Source: Symbiodinium microadriaticum (taxonomy: Eukaryota > Sar > Dinophyceae > Suessiales > Symbiodiniaceae). From it: DNA of 64,000 nt. Positions 49,548-59,149 of this stretch are shown piece by piece. The position numbers were made by a program, and so were the translations under genes. Below the pieces are notes generated by a model. It did no database searches. It worked only from the letters and a program-made list of their open reading frames with translations, and was not told the DNA's origin. Location: positions 11,375-75,374 of the forward strand of contig LSRX01000068.1 in NCBI GenBank assembly GCA_001939145.1. Direction: 5' to 3'. How positions within the stretch are numbered: the first letter of the stretch is position 1; each line of letters starts with the position of its first letter.

Positions 49548-51830
49548 GGTTCTACAGTTTTAGAAGGGTTCGGGGCTGTTGGGGCTTCAGGAGTCAGGGT
49601 ACGGTATGTTGGCTTTGTTGCTTGGAGGTCACGGTGTGGCAACTACGATTCCATCCAGCACAGCACGAATCAAGAACCTTCGACTGCTCCTTCCAGCGGA
49701 GGTGTTTAATTCATCCGCGGGATCCGTAGCCACAACTCAGTAAACCTGAACCGCGAAACCACTTCTCCCCATGCTACTTTGCGTTTCACTATTCTTGTTA
49801 TTTGACATCTGCATTAAGACCTCAAAACCCTAAACCCTAATTCTAAACTGCACGCCCTAGCCCCAAAGCGTCGTACTCGGACGTCGGCCCCTGAAAAATC
49901 TGGGGCGCTGCTTTCCAGAGCTCTTCTGCGGCTGTGACTTCAGCTTTTTGATGAGGGGTTTGAGGGCTGTTGGATCAGGATCCGGGTTAAGGGTTTAGGG
50001 TGCTGCGTAGAACCTTAGGGTGTAGAGTTTAGTGACCCTCTGAACTGTTCAGGGTGTCAATGTTATTGCGCTTCACATAGCAAGCCACTGAAAGACACCG
50101 GGCTCACTCATCAGGGGTCTCATTGAGGATGGAGTTTGAGGGCTAAAGATTTTTCGACTCAGATCTAAACGATCAAATTGAACCCAAGCAAGACGTGAAG
50201 ACCTAAGAGGGTCAGAGTGGCAAGTTCGGCGTGAATTAGGTTTTAGTGTGGATAGATGTTGATAGGGTTATATAAGAATTTACGGGTTTGTTGGGGGAAG
50301 CCCAGCTTATCACTGAGTTTCGGAATATGCCTTGGACCAGCTAGGGCGCCTTACTGTACTAAGAGTTCAGGTATTTCCTGAATCACGCGGTTTTGGGCCG
50401 TCCGCGTCAACTCAAGGGCAAGCTTCACTGCTTACTTGCTTGGGGGCCCTGATGCCAGCAGATCCACGAAGAAGAGCTTGGAACAGTAGCAGCCCACCAC
50501 ATGCACAAACTTTCAATGCTTAAATGCGTGGAACATGCATGCGTGCCACATTGCCTAAGCCTGGCTGGTAGATGCACATGATAAAGAGTGCGTTGATAGC
50601 TAGTCTCCCATAAAGACATTCTACCCGAACACCCACTTCAAAAGGAGCCCTATACGTTCAGGACCCCATGACCCTCGAAGAGGCCACTATATCCTCATAC
50701 TATGAATCCCTATATATGGTGTATGAACCCTGCAACCCCTTGGGTTGGGGGTGTATTTCGTCTTTAAGGTTTTCACTCGCCAAAATCCCGAACACACACC
50801 TTACTTCAGATCAACCAACGCCCTAAACCCTAAATGCTTCGGCTTTGGGATTCAACAATCAGATCTCCGAGCCCTCGAAACTGAGGCTCAAGGGCGTAGG
50901 AGGGTTCCCTTAAAGGGATCTATAAGGGTTCCTTTAAAGGGTTCCTTAAAGGGATCTTGAGGCTTAAGGGTTCTGGCTTTTCGGGTTTTGGGGCTTTGGG
51001 TTTAGGGCTTCGGGGTTTAGGGTGACCTGACCTAGGCTGTCTTTTTTTTTTCAACACCAGTTTCTAGCACACCGAGCCTCTTCTGGGACCTTACGACATG
51101 AGCCTACAGCTTCCAATATTCCCTTCGGGCTCGAGGCCTAGCGTAAGCAAATGCCGGGGCCTTTTTGATCAGAATAAGCATATTTCGCGTGTAAAGAGGG
51201 ACCGGGGGGAATGATATCCCTAATCGTTCATGCTTCTATAACTTCTATACTATATATGATGGGGAGGGTTGTGTTGTACTACGAAAGCTCGAACCCCTAA
51301 CTGCTCTTCGAAAACTGCAATCTACAGCTCCTGAGCCAAACATGATCCCGAAGGCCTTACGTTCCGAGCAAGAGAGCATGACCCAGAACGGTCCATGCAC
51401 GTTCAGGGTGTTTTTTTTTACGGGCCTTTCTAGGGGGTCCTTTTCGGGGTTGGGGTTTCAGTTGGGAGCCGCCATCTCGACACCCTGATCTGCGCCTAAC
51501 CCTACAGATCCCACATGAGTAGTTCCTTTTTGGGTCCTCAGCATAGTGCACAGCACCCTTATAAAAAGGACCCTTAAAAAAGGAACCTATTTTAGAGAGC
51601 CTCCCACATGTTTCAGCAAGCAGACCAATTCCGCAGCCTTAGTTAGGGACCGAAGACTCCGTGACAGCGGGGGCTTTCTACACTTATACACACCCTTCTG
51701 ATATGATGCTGGTACTCTGAAACCCTATATGGATAGTCTTGTAGGGTCTTTTTTTATGAGGGTGCCGTAGTATACTGGGGACCCCAAAAGGCACCCTAAT
51801 GTAGAGAACCACCCATATGGTACTTGAGCC
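49548..51830. other. Gene-poor interval
   Basis: Short blocks at 49824-49840, 49985-50000, 50820-50836 and 50995-51025. TTCCTTTAAAGGGTTCC-type repeats at 50905-50960. Frames of 60-73 codons on both strands lack recognisable motifs. Confidence 0.5.
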
Positions 51831-51834
51831 TAAC

Positions 51835-51960
51835 CCTAATGGTCCAAAGGAGCCAATAATAAGGTAATTTGGTTACGGATAGTAGTTATCTAGGTTAATA
51901 TTTGGGAGAGTATATCGTTATTCGGTACCTGGACCCTAAACCCTAAACCCCTAAACCCCT
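51835..51960 (+). repeat. Dispersed repeat family H, copy 2
   Basis: Homologous to 35199-35305 (AATAATAAGGTAATTTGGTT, CGGATAGTAGTTATCTAGGT) and again followed directly by CCCTAAA units. Confidence 0.8.
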
Positions 51961-52082
51961 ACTTCAGGTGCAAGCCCTTCACGGCCCAGGTGGGCCCCGA
52001 AGAATCCTCCAACCAGGAAGCAAGGCCCGACAAGCAGCTCTGCTGTCGCAGCAGGGTCTCTGTGGTCTCGTCGCAGGGCTTT

Positions 52083-52140
52083 GGCGCGTAGATCTTCTAA
52101 GGGTTTAGGGTTTAGGGCTTAGGGCGTGTAGATCTTATAA
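52083..52140. repeat. Telomere-like insert between 18-bp near-identical direct repeats
   Basis: GGCGCGTAGATCTTCTAA (52083-52100) and GGCGTGTAGATCTTATAA (52123-52140) match at 16 of 18 bases. Between them are about three TTTAGGG-type units. Confidence 0.85.
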
Positions 52141-52230
52141 CCCTTACTCTGAAGGGACTCATGTTTCAAGGCTTTTGTGACCAAAGACCCTGTTATAGAA
52201 GGAGTTTGGGCTATTTTGATGCTAAGGGTA
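52138..52230. mobile_element. Hairpin element, family B copy 7
   Basis: AACCCTTACTCTGAAGGGAC ... GCTATTTTGATGCTAAGGG-TA. It adjoins the preceding duplicated insert. Confidence 0.85.
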
Positions 52231-52860
52231 TAGGGTTTAGGCTTGAGGGTCATCACGAAATGAGAGCACTTTTTTGCGCAAAGTGGCAACCTACACGACG
52301 ACCATCCTCAACCTTAGTTTCCCGACTCTTGGGGCCCTTGGACCCTTAGGGTGCTGTCAGACCTTCCTTACAGCTCTCAACCCTAAGGCCTAATGGATGA
52401 GGTGGTCTTGAACTCCACTAGGCCTGAAGGTGACAGCAAAGTGGCTCAAACAAAACTGTCAGGCTCTTGAAGTTCTCTTCCGGCTGCGATCTCTCAGGCA
52501 ACTCTAAACCCTAAGCCCGTAGCCCTAAACCCTAAAACGTAAACCACTCAGAAGATGAACCAAAGAGACCCGGACTGTTGCAAGGCCTCACTGCGTGCTG
52601 CAGCAGGGTTGGGACCTTGACACGTTCGTCTTGGTTTCTGTGTCGATAAAGTTACAGGGTTGGCGATCTAAAATAGGTTTAGATGCAGGGTTGGCGGTCT
52701 AAAATACCCCAGTGAAGCTTATGATTAGACACCAACACATAACAAAGTCATTCTGCACTGGGAAGAAAACCTCACAGAGTCTGACGACTCTTTTCTCAGG
52801 GCCCTCACCGGGGGAACTCAGGGACCTCATGGCAATGTTCGTGTAGCCATCATGTAGCAG
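52231..52860. other. Unique interval with a CCCTAAA block
   Basis: Block at 52500-52545. A duplication of about 20 bp (GCAGGGTTGGCGGTCTAAAA type) lies at about 52650-52710. Short frames only. Confidence 0.5.
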
Positions 52861-52863
52861 CAA

Positions 52864-52954
52864 TACCCTTAGCATCCAAGGACTCATATCTTAAGGCTTT
52901 TGGGCCCAAAGACCCTATTATATAAGGCTTTTGGGCTATTTTGATGCTAAGGGA
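52864..52954. mobile_element. Hairpin element, family B copy 8
   Basis: TA-CCCTTAGCATCCAAGGAC ... GATGCTAAGGG-ATA, followed by a TTTAGGG block. Identical core to 48703-48794. Confidence 0.95.
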
Positions 52955-53170
52955 TAGGGTTTAGGGGTTTAGGGTTTCAGCCGTGAACCAAAGGCATCTT
53001 GAGGGTCTGGTGCAGAGCTGGTGATGCTGAAGCTCGACACGCAGTTCTTCCATCAGTCCTTCTTGCAGAGTTTGGACGTTTGGACCCTACCGGAATTCAG
53101 GCTTTCGGGTCTAGTACCTGATAATCATCTACTCTCCCAAAACCTCCTACCAAACTACTGCCCTAAACCC

Positions 53171-53291
53171 GAGTATCTGACTATCAGGTCCCGAAGTAGT
53201 TCCTTTTTATGGAGTATATTTAGAATCCTATAAGGTAATCCCGAAAAGGAACTACTTAGGGGCCTATGAGTATCTAATTATCAGGTCCCTT
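53171..53291. mobile_element. Hairpin element, family A copy 5, between 21-bp direct repeats
   Basis: AGTTCCTTTTTATGGAGTAT ... AAAGGAACTACTTAGGGGCC. AGTATCTGACTATCAGGTCCC lies on the left and AGTATCTAATTATCAGGTCCC on the right (19 of 21). The left terminus CCCATAGGC is missing. Confidence 0.8.
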
Positions 53292-53389
53292 GCGCCGATC
53301 GAGCCCCAGGCAAACCCGACAAGACCCGCACTATGGAACCCTTACAAGACGCCCCAGACCCCATTATCAACTCCTTTGGATTCCTTAAA

Positions 53390-53750
53390 CCCGCAAACCC
53401 CGAACCCTAAAACCCTAAAGCCCTAAACCCTTAAACCCCGAACCCTAAACCCTTGACCCTGAACCATTAAACCCCAAACCCTAAACCCCTTAACCCTTAA
53501 CCCTTAAACTCCAAACCCCAAGCCTCTTGGCCCTTGACCCTTGAACCCCAAACCCTAAACCAACCCCAAACCCTAAACCCCTTGACCCAAAATATTTAAA
53601 CCCCAAACCCTAAGCCCCTTGACCCTTAACCCTTAAGCCCCAAACCCTGAACTCTGGGAGTTAGGATTAGGGGGACCCCTTCAAAATTTAGACCCTCTCA
53701 ATAAGGTCCCCTTTAAGAGGGAAACCCTAAACCCTAAACCCTAAACCCTA
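53390..53750. repeat. Telomere-like array, CCCTAAA orientation
   Basis: CCCTAAACCCCTTGACCCTTAA-type mixed units to 53650, a copy of the GGATTAGGGGGACCC repeat (53658-53722), then CCCTAAA again. Confidence 0.85.
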
Positions 53751-53776
53751 CGTAGGGTTCAGAAAATCCCCTTGAA

Positions 53777-53903
53777 AATAATACTAACAGTAATAATCAT
53801 AATAATCATAATAGTCATAATAATCATAGTAATCATAGTAATCATGATAACCACAATAATCATAATAATCATGNATAAGAACCTATCTATCTATCTATCT
53901 ATC

Positions 53904-53934
<31 letters not shown>

Positions 53935-54262
53935 ATAGATAAATACATAGATAGATAGGTAGATAGTTAAAGTTATATACATATCCATATATGTATTCAT
54001 TTATACATATAAACATATACATCATAATTATAATAACAATAGTAATAAGAAGGATACTAATAACAACAGTAACGAAAAGAATAGCAACAACAGAATAATT
54101 ACACTAGTAATAATAACACTAATAACAACAATAATAATAACAATAACAATAATAAGAAGAATAATAATAATACTAACAGTAATAATCATAATAATCATAA
54201 TAGTCATAATAATCATAGTAATCATAGTAATCATGATAACCACAATAATCATAATAATCATG
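53777..54262. repeat. AT-rich repeats with a 97-bp duplication and an N
   Basis: 53777-53873 and 54166-54262 are identical (AATAATACTAACAGTAATAA ... ATAATAATCATG). The first ends at the N at 53874. Between them are (CTAT)n/(GATA)n and AATAACAAT tracts. Confidence 0.95.
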
Positions 54263-54388
54263 AAAATAAAAGAAAAAGAAGCAGAATGATAATACCAAGA
54301 AGACTAAACTATGCAGTTATGGGGTCTCGCGACGCTTAGGAAGACCACCAAAACGGCATACACCGAATGCGACAAAGCGGCTTTTTAG

Positions 54389-54690
54389 ACGATCCTGCTG
54401 GGAGGTCCTCCAGACAACAGCCGTCTTTCTGGAAGCATTGCGTTTCGGGGAGGGCTGATAGGCACGGTTGGTCATCCGACGCCCCGATTCGCTCATCTGA
54501 CTTTCACAGCACTGGGTTACTACGTGTCAGCTCTGTGGTACTACAATGTTCACCAATGCAAGAAGTCCTAGTGCAAGTTGTTGAGCTTGGCCAAGGATTT
54601 CGAAAATGGGTCAACAAAGGTTTTTGTGGCAGCTTCCTGGTCGGAGACCCTGGCTTTAGCCTCAACCCTAATCGTAATTCGACCCTAAAG
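54389..54690 (+). pseudogene. Candidate coding segment with one in-frame TAG
   Basis: After an acceptor-like CTTTTTAG the plus strand reads TILLGGPPDNSRLSGSIAFR, then GGLIGTVGHPTPRFAHLTFT and ALGYYVSALWYYNVHQCKKS, with TAG at 54569-54571. The same phase goes on with CKLLSLAKDFENGSTKVFVA and ASWSETLALASTL into a CCCTAA motif. It resembles part of a membrane protein. Family not recognised. It may be an exon whose end lies before the TAG, or a pseudogene. An overlapping 123-codon ATG frame (54367-54738) is the alternative reading. Confidence 0.35.
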
Positions 54691-54976
54691 TCGATCCCTT
54701 GCTTCCGCGGCCGTCAAGATGTCGCAAAGCAACACTAAACTCTATGATATACTTGCTGATCGAACACAAGTCCCTCTCTCGAGCCAGCTGAGAAGTCAAA
54801 AAGATCCCTCCATTAAGGAGCAATCACTACACTCACACTCCATGATTAGAGGGCTTCTTGTCATGGATAGTTGCTGATCGCCGTGGCCCCAGCACAGGCG
54901 CTGAAAGCAACATCGACAACTTGAGCAACATAAATCAGAAACCCTAGAACAGAGCGGCTAAGGAGTTGAGAAGACC

Positions 54977-55164
54977 TTGTCCAACAACTCCTCACAGGTG
55001 CAGAAGTCCCTGAATTTGGCCACACATGCTACGGAAGTGCCTGGGGCATTCGGCTTCAGGGGTCTCGCTGCCAGCATTTGGAGTATGTTCACTGCCATGG
55101 TAAAAGAAGAAGAATACGTAAGCCCGGACGCTAAAAGCCCAGATATGTCCGTGATCCCGTAAGA
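54977..55164 (+). CDS. Candidate exon, unrecognised
   Basis: The plus frame from about 54970 reads KTLSNNSSQVQKSLNLATHA, then TEVPGAFGFRGLAASIWSMF and TAMVKEEEYVSPDAKSP, ending in TAA. A second frame (EDLVQQLLTGAEVPEFGHTC) is also open, up to a donor-like ATG/GTAAAAG, so the phase is unresolved. It follows a telomere-like CCCTAG motif. Could belong with 54389-54690. Confidence 0.25.
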
Positions 55165-55234
55165 ATCCCGCAGAGCCAACTACTCATATCTGACATAGGC
55201 CAGTAGGATTGAAACGTCGATATCTGACATCCCA

Positions 55235-55620
55235 CCCTAAACCCTAAACCCTAAACCGTCCCAATCAATCACCGGACGTCGGTTCGTGTCTTACGAAACT
55301 ATGAGCTTGCTACTCCAGACTTTAACTCTCAAAAACCGTATGTCATCGGATACACCCCTAAACCCTAAACCCTAAACCGACTGAAGAAGCGTCCCTTTCC
55401 CAGCGATGCCCGCCTGCGTGGTGGCTTCCTCACTGACCCCTTGCATCCTGCAGGACTTCTTAGTGGTGGTGGGGGCTCTAGCCCCTAAACCCTAAACCTT
55501 AAACCCCGAACCCTACAGCCCTGGACCCTAAACCCAAAAGCCTCAAACCTGCACCCAAAACGTTAAGGCTCAACCTTAAACCCCCAACCCTAAACCCTAG
55601 GGCTCTAAGGGGTTCTTAGG
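55235..55620. repeat. Three short CCCTAAA blocks
   Basis: 55234-55258, 55356-55379 and 55482-55605, each ending in AAACC before unique sequence. Confidence 0.85.
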
Positions 55621-56138
55621 ATATGCGGTCTATAGGACAAAGCGAATCTCAAGACATCCCCCTATGGGGGAAGCCTCAAAACGCTATTCTCACAGGACCC
55701 CTTTCGTAGAACCCTACAATACCCTTTAACAGCAAACTCTGGGAGCCTAATAATTAGAATAAGGCTTTAGGGCCATGCGGAAGTGTAGCTATGACAAGGA
55801 CCTAATGAATGCTATTGGGAATTATGTCGGCCCCTTCATTATCAGCCCTTCCCGCCGAAAAACCTATTACAAGTCGCAAGCTGTGGTAACACCGGGGGCA
55901 GAATCATAGGGGCCGTAAGGGTTAAGAGGATGCGAGTGGTAACCATTCCGATAGCTATGCTGATTAGGATAGGGTTTTGCAGCACGTTTTATCCAACCCT
56001 AAGCCCTGAACCGAATGTCCCTATCACGACATGAGAGAGATCGTACCAGTTGTTCAGATTCACTGTTACTAAGTTTTACCATCTCCTAGTTAAGGGCCCC
56101 CTTATGAAGGTTCACTATTACAGCTCAGGGAATATGAA
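55621..56138. other. Unique interval
   Basis: No gene supported; a few GACCCCTTTCG and AACCCTAC motifs. Confidence 0.5.
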
Positions 56139-56231
56139 TACCTTAACCCCAAATAACCCATCTTTCTAAGGACTATATATAAAGAATTCATACTAAGGAA
56201 CCCCAAAAAGGTAGGTTCCTTAGGGTCCAGG
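56139..56231. mobile_element. Short element, family D copy 1
   Basis: CCTTAACCCCAAATAACC ... CATACTAAGGAACCC ... TAGGGTCCAG. A homologous copy lies at 62051-62143. The arms are weakly palindromic (ACTAAGGAACC and GGTTCCTTAG). Confidence 0.75.
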
Positions 56232-56324
56232 TATACCTTCCTTAGTCAAAAAAGGAATAACCGGTGAATTGCAAACTCCCGAGACTCCCGGATTCGCAAG
56301 GTCCAGCTCTAGAGGCTGGGTCTG

Positions 56325-56548
56325 TGGGGCTTAGGGTTTAGGGCTTAGGGGTGATAGGGTTTAGGGTTTAGGGTTTAGGGTTATAGGGTTTTGGGGCTTA
56401 GGGTTTAGGGCTTAGGGGTGATAGGGTTATAGGGCTTAGGGTTTAGGGCTTAGGGGTGATAGGGTTTAGGGTTTAGGGTTTAGGGTTATAGGGTTTTAGG
56501 GCTATAGGGTTTAGTATAGGGTTATAGGGTTATAGGGTTTAGGGTTTC
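56325..56548. repeat. Telomere-like array with higher-order period
   Basis: TTTAGGGCTTAGGGGTGATAGGG recurs three times at 56340-56470 with GTTATAGGG variants. Confidence 0.9.
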
Positions 56549-56611
56549 GTCATTTTGTTTCGGGCGCCAGTTTCAACTTGCCTGTAAATCGCACCCGCTC
56601 ACTTGCAGGAG

Positions 56612-56788
56612 AGAAAAATACGATCCCCAAACCATCTCAGGTTGGCCATGCCTAAACAGTTGTCCCCCTTGTTCTTCTTCCGCGTTTTTGCCTTAAGAAT
56701 GGAACCGGATAGGGGCTGTGTTTCCACGCCGCCTTCCGAGGGATACTTTGATCTGCTCGAAGCCAGGATCCAGCGACTTTCGGATTAG
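56612..56788 (+). CDS. Candidate exon, unrecognised
   Basis: A good acceptor-like CGCTCACTTGCAG ends at about 56609. The plus frame then reads ERKIRSPNHLRLAMPKQLSP, LFFFRVFALRMEPDRGCVST and PPSEGYFDLLEARIQRLSD before TAG. It lies between two TTTAGGG blocks, as expected if such blocks occupy introns. Family not recognised. Confidence 0.3.
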   Translation, partial: RKIRSPNHLRLAMPKQLSPLFFFRVFALRMEPDRGCVSTPPSEGYFDLLEARIQRLSD

Positions 56789-56866
56789 GACCATAGTTTA
56801 GACAGGCTGCACAAGACGGTTTAGAGTTTAGGGTTTAGGGTTTAGGTTTAGGGTGGTGCAAATTTC

Positions 56867-57008
56867 AGCAGCACTTCGGCAATGGAGGATGGTCAAGACA
56901 GCCTGAGAGCTGTAATTTTGGACTTGGGCATCAGACGCAAGAAGAACAGGGCTAGAAGACCTGCCAAAGAAAGGAGGCCGCATGTATGGCTCAAAGTGAC
57001 ACGCATAT
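56867..57008 (+). CDS. Candidate exon, unrecognised
   Basis: After AAATTTCAG (ends about 56869) the frame from ATG 56882 reads MEDGQDSLRAVILDLGIRRK, then KNRARRPAKERRPHVWLKVT, up to the family C hairpin at 57009. Another frame (QHFGNGGWSRQPESCNFGLG) is also open, so the phase is uncertain. Confidence 0.3.
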
Positions 57009-57145
57009 CCCTAAGGGTGCATGTACCCAAATGGCATATACTTTGGCCCCAAAGTACCTATATGGGGACTACTTTAAGGCCAAAGTATATACTATTTGCC
57101 CTCAACCCTAAACCCTGAGCCCTGGGTACATGGACCCTTAGGGTA
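57009..57145. mobile_element. Hairpin element, family C, interrupted by telomere-like sequence
   Basis: TAT-CCCTAAGGGTGCATGTACCC ... GGGTACATGGACCCTTAGGG-TAT. The right arm is split at 57099-57124 by CCCTCAACCCTAAACCCTGA then GCCCTG. Outside the insert both arms match the copy at 16059. Confidence 0.95.
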
Positions 57146-57204
57146 TGGGTTGACAAACGTGTGCCGAGACTTGGACGGCAGCGGTGGGGATGCTTCTGGT
57201 CTGC

Positions 57205-57258
57205 CGTTTTAGGGTTTAGGGCTTTAGGGGTTTAGGGTTTAGGGCTTTAAGGGTTCAG
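57205..57258. repeat. Telomere-like block ending in an acceptor-like TTCAG
   Basis: TTTAGGG-type units followed by GGGTTCAG, directly before an open plus frame. Confidence 0.85.
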
Positions 57259-57717
57259 GGTACCAACGACGATATGGGTGCGCGCAGCGAGCAGAATGTC
57301 GATCTGGGAAGGAGGGTAACCACGCAGTTCTTGAGGATACCAGCTCGAGTGAGCTCCCTTTTCGCCTCGACGGGGAGCAGGAGCGACGGCTGAGTTCTGA
57401 GTGTCAGGCTGATGAGGGTAGACATGTTGAATTCGAGGATGCAATGCTGAGTGACTCTGGCTGGGACGAATCTGCCCGGGTTTACAAAACTCAAATGGAC
57501 ATTCCTGGAACGATGCGTTTGACCCAGTTCGCAAAGGCTGGCATAAACGTTCGTGGGATTGGCCTAGATGGAATTATCAACCCAAGCAGGTAGACTTGCG
57601 TTCGGCAGGGCCGCGGAAACAGTGGTTGCGCAGAGGGGGTCATTGCCCAGTGACGCAAGTTTGGATCCATGGTCCAGGAGCTGTGCACCTCCTGGTGGAG
57701 GGATCTATGCCGAGAGC
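57255..57717 (+). CDS. Candidate coding region, two overlapping frames
   Basis: Frame 1 is open from the telomere-like block to TAG near 57590: YQRRYGCAQRAECRSGKEGN, DTSSSELPFRLDGEQERRLS, FEDAMLSDSGWDESARVYKT, MRLTQFAKAGINVRGIGLDG. Frame 2 (about 57466-57717) reads SNGHSWNDAFDPVRKGWHKR, SWDWPRWNYQPKQVDLRSAG, VTQVWIHGPGAVHLLVEGSM. Both are protein-like. One may be real, or a frameshift may link them. Not recognised; there is no start codon close to the 5' end of frame 1, as for an internal exon. Confidence 0.35.
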
Positions 57718-58112
57718 TTGAACTGACAAGGTTGATCGTGATGGAAGTTGTCTAAGAGTCGAAGACGGATGACTTCGGATGCCGTTGAAAGCTAGGGTTT
57801 CACGAGGATTGTTTTCACGTGCTTGACGTCGCTGGCACGTGCGGATTGTTCGACTTTAATATGGTGCGGTTGAGAAGCTTCCACACCGTGCTATGCTTGC
57901 ACGGCCAATCTGCATGATTCCTCAAACCCGAGGCATGCAATTGCATGGCCAGGCCAGGTAGGCTTGAGGATTTGATAAGAGCTTAGGGCGCGTCTCCAGT
58001 TGGGGAGAGTATGCCGTGAACCCAAGATGCAAACCGAACGCCAATCCCTAGCCCAGCAAGACGTTCCGCGTATCGAAGGGGCCTCGTGTGGATGAGTCGT
58101 TCTGCAATGCTC

Positions 58113-58302
58113 CTGGGCAGGTACCCATAGGCCCCTAAGTAGTTCCTTTTTATGGTTTATATTTAGAATCCTATAAGGTAATCCCAAAAGCAAGCTGCTT
58201 CTTGGCCTCCCATGACTCTACACGNCTGGGCAGGTACCCATAGGCCCCTAAGTAGTTCCTTTTTATGGTTTATATTTAGAATCCTATAAGGTAATCCCAA
58301 AA
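58113..58302. repeat. 77-bp duplication around a single N
   Basis: 58113-58189 and 58226-58302 are identical (CTGGGCAGGTACCCATAGGC ... AATCCCAAAA). The 35 bp before the N (58190-58224, GCAAGCTGCTTCTTGGCCTC ...) recur exactly at 59110-59144. This looks like a mis-extended contig end. Confidence 0.95.
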
Positions 58303-58328
58303 AGGAACTGCTTAGGGGCCTATGGGTA
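58235..58328. mobile_element. Hairpin element, family A copy 6
   Basis: TA-CCCATAGGCCCCTAAGTA ... GCTTAGGGGCCTATGGG-TA; 94 bp. Its left two thirds are repeated before the N at 58225. Confidence 0.9.
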
Positions 58329-58800
58329 GTGCCCGCTTGCACGAGGCGTTGCCACTGAACGTCAGCGACGTTGTGAGGGAATCTCGGAGCACCGTTGTGA
58401 GAGACTTGGCACTTGGTCGCGTTCACGAAACCAACAAACCCTAAACTTAGGATGCCCATTTCTTGCAAATATGTATGTATATATATATATATATATCTCT
58501 GTTTGCAGAATCCGGACCTCATAATTAATAACCCTGAACCAGCGGCTCCGGCCCAGCAGGACTTGGAGGTGCGTCCTTCCGGGCTTGGGTGCGGCCATGG
58601 ATAGGCGAGCGCAGACCGTCTTGGCCCAGCCTAAGTATGTGCTATAAGGGCACACTGACCCTTGAACATCAAAACCCCTAGCATAGGCTTTAGCCTACCT
58701 TTACCCATTCCCAGCCCCCAAAAGGTACGGCCAAAAGCTTTCAAGCCACAAATGCGAAGACGACTCAGCCCCAAAAGCAAAGTAGCCCTAAGCTCTAAAC
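58329..58800. other. Unique interval
   Basis: Contains (TATG)/(TA) at 58471-58498. Minus frames at 58362-58655 are unrecognised. Confidence 0.45.
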
Positions 58801-58811
58801 AATTGTTAATG

Positions 58812-59035
58812 GGCCCTAAACCCTAAACCCTGAAACCCTGATACCCTACACCCTAAACTCCCAAACCCTGAACCCTGAAACGCTAAACCCTAGAGCTTAA
58901 ACCCCTAAACTTCCTAAACCCCTCAACCCGAAACCCTAAACCCTGAAACCCTAAAACCCTAAACCCTAAACCCCTGAAGCCCTCAACCCCTGAAACCCTA
59001 AGCCCTGAAACCCTGAAACCCTGAAACCCTAAACC
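58812..59035. repeat. Telomere-like array, CCCTAAA/CCCTGAA orientation
   Basis: Mixed CCCTAAA, CCCTGAAA and CCCCTGAAG units. Confidence 0.9.
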
Positions 59036-59149
59036 AAAAAGCTTTAAGCGCCCGAAGCTTGAAACCCGAGGCCGTGTTCCGGGGCTTGCGCTTCAGTGCA
59101 TTTTCAGCAGCAAGCTGCTTCTTGGCCTCCCATGACTCTACACGGATAG

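Noticed and set aside
57247-57688. Minus-strand frames opposite the 57255-57717 candidate
   Set aside because: Two different minus phases, each broken, against two longer plus phases that begin at an acceptor-like site; kept as less likely.
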